Assembly (NCBI GenBank): GCA_934636045.1 | Contig: CAKTZP010000097.1 | Coordinates: 1-8,169, forward strand | DNA from: an uncultured Oscillospiraceae bacterium | GTDB lineage: Bacteria > Bacillota > Clostridia > Oscillospirales > Oscillospiraceae | Direction: 5' to 3' | DNA: 8,169 nucleotides | In this document: in pieces, positions 5,584-8,169 of the stretch | Layout of the letters: the number at the start of each line of letters is the position of its first letter | How positions within the stretch are numbered: position 1 is the stretch's first letter | Notes under the pieces: model-generated | The model's database searches: none | What the model saw: the letters and a program-made list of their open reading frames with translations, nothing else | What the model was told of the DNA's origin: nothing | Made by a program: the position numbers and the translations under genes

Positions 5584-8028
5584 ATGAAAAAGAAAGCAGC
5601 CATCCCCCAGCAAAGGGAACGAAAGCGGAATATTCCCGTTGTGAATGCACCTCCCGAGGAGGGTCTGTCCGCGCAGGAGGTCTCCCTGCGTCAGAAGGGC
5701 GGGCAGCGCAATATTTCGCCAAAATCCAACACCAAATCCGAGCGCCAGATCATCAAGGAAAACGTCTTCACCTTCTTTAACCTCATCTTTATTGTGCTGG
5801 CCGTTGCGCTGGCGGTCGTCGGGTCCTTCAAAAATATGACCTTCCTGATCATTGCCATCGCCAACACCGTGATCGGCATTTTTCAGGAGATTCGCGCCAA
5901 GCGCGCGGTCGATAAGCTGACGCTCGTCTCGGCAGGCACGGTGCGCGCCATCCGCAGCGGCCAGCGCGTCCCTGTCCGCACCGATCAGCTCGTGCGCGAC
6001 GATATTGTCGAATTTTCTGCGGGCGATCAGATCTGCGCCGACGCCGTGGTGCGTACCGGAGAGATGCAGGTCAACGAATCGCTGCTGACCGGCGAGGCCG
6101 ACGCCATCATCAAGCATCCCGGCGACGAGCTCAAATCCGGCAGCTTCGTCATCTCCGGCCGCTGCCGCGCGCAGCTGACCCACGTCGGTGCGGAGAGCTA
6201 TGCCGCCCGCCTCGCCGCCGAGGCCAAGCGGAACGTCAAATCGACCAAATCCGAAATGATGCTCTCCCTGACGCGCCTGATCACCGTGGTCGGCATTGCG
6301 CTGATCCCGATGGGCATTTTCCTTTTTTTGCGGCATTACCTGTCCGTTTTTCAGGGCTTGCCGCTGAAGGAGTCCATTGAGTACACCGTCGCGGCGCTCA
6401 TCGGCATGATCCCCGAGGGGCTGTACCTGCTGACGAGCGTGGCCATCGCCGTCAGCTGCCTGAAGCTGACGAAAAGCCGCGTGCTGATGCAGGACATGAA
6501 CTGCATCGAAACGCTGGCGCATGTAGACGTGCTGTGCGTCGACAAGACCGGCACGATCACCGAGCCGAGGATGGAGGTCTCCGACATTTTCCCGCTCGAC
6601 ACGCAGCGCTTTTCCTATGAGGCAATTGAGGAAATTCTGGCCGCGTTCTACTGCGGCGAGGAGCCGGACAACGAGACGGCCAAGGCCATGGCCGCGCAGT
6701 TCTCCGAGCAGAGCCTGTGGCACGCCGTCAAGCGTATTCCCTTCTCGTCGTCGTCCAAATGGTCGGCCGCCGATTTTGGCGAGCACGGCCGCTACATCGT
6801 CGGCGCACCGGAATTTGTGCTGGGCGACCGATATGACACCGTGCGCGGCAACGCCGAGCCGTGGTCGCAGCGCGGCTGCCGCGTGCTGCTGCTGGCCGCC
6901 TATGAGCAGGAGCTCTCCCCCACGCTCAACTCCGCGCTCGTCACGCCCATCGCGCTGGTCTTCCTAAACAACCTCCTGCGCCCGGACGCGCGGGACACCT
7001 TCCGCTACTTTGCCTCGCAGGGCGTGTCTGTCCGCGTCATCTCCGGCGACAACCCCATCACCGTCAGCGAGGTCGCGCGCAGTGCGGGTATTGAAAACGC
7101 CGAGCGCTATGTCGACACCTCCACGCTGGTGTCCGACCGCGATTTTGTCGAGGCCGTGCAGAAATACACCGTCTTCGGCCGCGTGACGCCCGACCAAAAG
7201 CGCCGTCTTGTCCGCGCGCTTCAGGCGCAGGGACACACCGTGGCCATGACCGGCGACGGCGTGAACGACGTGCTGGCGCTGAAGGACGCCAACTGCGGCA
7301 TTGCCATGGCCTCCGGCAGTCAAGCCGCAGCGCAGGTGGCGCAGATCGTGCTGCTTGATTCGCAGTTCGGCGCCATGCCGCACATCGTGGCTGAGGGGCG
7401 GCGCGTCATCAACAACATCCAGCGCGCCGCGTCGCTGTTCCTCGTGAAGAACATCTTCTCGTTCGTGATGACGCTGCTGCTGTTCTTCCTTGACATGCCC
7501 TATCCCCTGCAGGCCATCCAGCTGTCGCTCATCAGCTCTCTGACCATCGGCGTGCCGTCGTTCTTCCTCGCGCTGGAACCGAACTACGCTCTGGTCGAGG
7601 GACGGTTTTTGCGCAACGTGGTGCGCCGCGCCATGCCCGGCGGCCTGACGAACATCGTGCTTGTCACGTTCGCAGGACTGTTTGTCAGCGTGTTTCACCT
7701 GCCGGAAAGCAATCTAAACACCATCGCCGTGTGGGTCGTGGCTACGGTCGGCTTCGTTACGCTCTATCACGTCTCCAAGCCCTTTACCAAGCTGCGCGCG
7801 GCCGTGCTCGTCACGATGCTGGCGGCAATGCTGATTGCACTGCTGTTCCTTCCGGGCTTCTTTGAGCTTTCGCACATTACGCTGCAATCGGGACTGATTC
7901 TGGCGCTGCTGCTGCTCGCCTGCCCGACGGTGATGCGCTTTTTCCTACTGTTCTTCGACAACGAAATGGCGCGGCGCGACAAGCGTCTCCCCGCCCGCCG
8001 CACCAAACGCCGCACCAGAAGGCGTTGA
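5584..8028 (+). CDS. Cation-translocating P-type ATPase (CtpE/MgtA-like group)
   Basis: This is a membrane ion pump driven by ATP through a phospho-aspartate intermediate. ATG 5584 is chosen because GGAG (5573-5576) lies 7 nt upstream; the longer frame from TTG 5533 would start inside the promoter. The 814-aa product has actuator motif TGEA (169-172), M4 motif PEGL (277-280), phosphorylation site DKTGT (320-324), FSSSSKWSA (387-395), VGAPE (406-410), SGDN (487-490) and hinge TGDGVND (556-562). About ten membrane segments are visible: 60-80, 84-101, 230-250, 264-292, 613-636, 640-664, 686-706, 711-731, 739-757 and 769-791. The ending is strongly basic, with 12 of the last 18 residues Arg/Lys. 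M6 (SLISSLTIGVPSFFLALEPN, 648-667) lacks the Asp typical of SERCA-like calcium pumps. From memory this resembles mycobacterial CtpE and pneumococcal MgtA, linked to calcium; the ion is uncertain. Confidence 0.93.
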   Translation: MKKKAAIPQQRERKRNIPVVNAPPEEGLSAQEVSLRQKGGQRNISPKSNTKSERQIIKENVFTFFNLIFIVLAVALAVVGSFKNMTFLIIAIANTVIGIFQEIRAKRAVDKLTLVSAGTVRAIRSGQRVPVRTDQLVRDDIVEFSAGDQICADAVVRTGEMQVNESLLTGEADAIIKHPGDELKSGSFVISGRCRAQLTHVGAESYAARLAAEAKRNVKSTKSEMMLSLTRLITVVGIALIPMGIFLFLRHYLSVFQGLPLKESIEYTVAALIGMIPEGLYLLTSVAIAVSCLKLTKSRVLMQDMNCIETLAHVDVLCVDKTGTITEPRMEVSDIFPLDTQRFSYEAIEEILAAFYCGEEPDNETAKAMAAQFSEQSLWHAVKRIPFSSSSKWSAADFGEHGRYIVGAPEFVLGDRYDTVRGNAEPWSQRGCRVLLLAAYEQELSPTLNSALVTPIALVFLNNLLRPDARDTFRYFASQGVSVRVISGDNPITVSEVARSAGIENAERYVDTSTLVSDRDFVEAVQKYTVFGRVTPDQKRRLVRALQAQGHTVAMTGDGVNDVLALKDANCGIAMASGSQAAAQVAQIVLLDSQFGAMPHIVAEGRRVINNIQRAASLFLVKNIFSFVMTLLLFFLDMPYPLQAIQLSLISSLTIGVPSFFLALEPNYALVEGRFLRNVVRRAMPGGLTNIVLVTFAGLFVSVFHLPESNLNTIAVWVVATVGFVTLYHVSKPFTKLRAAVLVTMLAAMLIALLFLPGFFELSHITLQSGLILALLLLACPTVMRFFLLFFDNEMARRDKRLPARRTKRRTRRR

Positions 8029-8033
8029 ATCAC

Positions 8034-8065
8034 ATCACCCGGCCGGAGCATTCCGGCCGGGTGAT
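8034..8065 (+). terminator. Intrinsic terminator of the P-type ATPase gene
   Basis: A perfect 14-bp stem (ATCACCCGGCCGGA, 8034-8047, with 8052-8065) and loop GCAT begin 5 nt after the ATPase stop. On the plus strand CTTTATTTG follows, a moderate U-tract. The convergent minus-strand gene stops 2 nt before the hairpin, so both may use it, but on the minus strand the following GTGATTCAACG is not U-rich. Confidence 0.85.
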
Positions 8066-8067
8066 CT

Positions 8068-8169
8068 TTATTTGATGCGCAGGGTGCGCAGATAGGTCTT
8101 TTGCTCGGGTGGGATGCGGTAGCTTTCGATGGCCTTTTGAATGGTCTTGTTGTGCGTCCAGACCGGGAG
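8068..8169 (-). CDS. C-terminal end of an unrecognised protein (partial)
   Basis: On the minus strand the frame is open from the window edge to a TAA at 8068-8070, giving 33 residues that end ...YLRTLRIK. It includes PVWTHNKTIQKAIESYRIPP, a hydrophilic segment with no membrane stretch or motif I can assign. The codon pattern is GC-rich at third positions, as in the neighbours, and the stop sits 2 nt before a strong hairpin. Both support a real gene end. Only the tail is visible, so function cannot be judged. Confidence 0.7.
   Translation of the reverse strand, partial: LPVWTHNKTIQKAIESYRIPPEQKTYLRTLRIK

Noticed and set aside
5497..6786. Long open frame (429 codons) on the minus strand opposite the ATPase gene
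   Set aside because: It is the shadow of a GC-rich gene: it has no recognisable domain and a His/Gly/Arg/Asp-rich low-information composition, and it crosses the ATPase promoter, while the opposite strand encodes a complete P-type ATPase.

Overview
The window looks like ordinary chromosomal sequence from a GC-rich member of the Clostridia, probably an Oscillospiraceae/Ruminococcaceae-type gut anaerobe. The evidence is the dnaX-ybaB-recR gene order, strong Shine-Dalgarno sites, an L19 gene with a Firmicutes-style leader, and a secreted BspA-type leucine-rich-repeat protein with three SLH domains. A dispersed palindrome of the 'GTCATTGCGAG...GTGGCAATCTC' kind, common in such genomes, also fits. 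The taxonomic call is inference, because no rRNA gene is present.

Layout: (1) Positions 1-138 hold no gene, only two inverted repeats: a small dispersed-repeat palindrome and a 58-nt hairpin just past recR. (2) Positions 139-2751, minus strand, form a DNA replication/repair operon: dnaX (clamp-loader subunit), ybaB/ebfC (nucleoid-associated protein) and recR (recombination mediator). It has one visible promoter at 2774-2802, and ybaB and recR overlap by one base. (3) Positions 2752-2901 are a divergent promoter region. (4) Positions 2902-4914, plus strand, encode a 670-aa secreted surface protein with leucine-rich repeats, a Cys/His-rich linker and three SLH anchors. (5) Positions 4915-5007 carry two hairpins between convergent genes; the second is the rplS terminator. 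(6) Positions 5008-5349, minus strand, are rplS, apparently a single-gene unit with its own promoter and a structured leader. (7) Positions 5350-5583 are a second divergent promoter region with a 10-bp palindrome in the middle. (8) Positions 5584-8028, plus strand, encode an 814-aa P-type cation ATPase. (9) Positions 8034-8065 are a strong shared hairpin, followed by the last 33 codons of an unrecognised minus-strand gene running off the window edge.

The genes are not one pathway. The dnaX operon and rplS are housekeeping; the surface protein and the ion pump are separate single-gene units facing away from them. I see no phage, transposase, CRISPR, toxin-antitoxin or defence genes, and no convincing undescribed system. 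The points most worth a second look are the atypical ion-binding region of the P-type ATPase, the rplS leader, the domain mix of the surface protein, and the repeats at the left edge.
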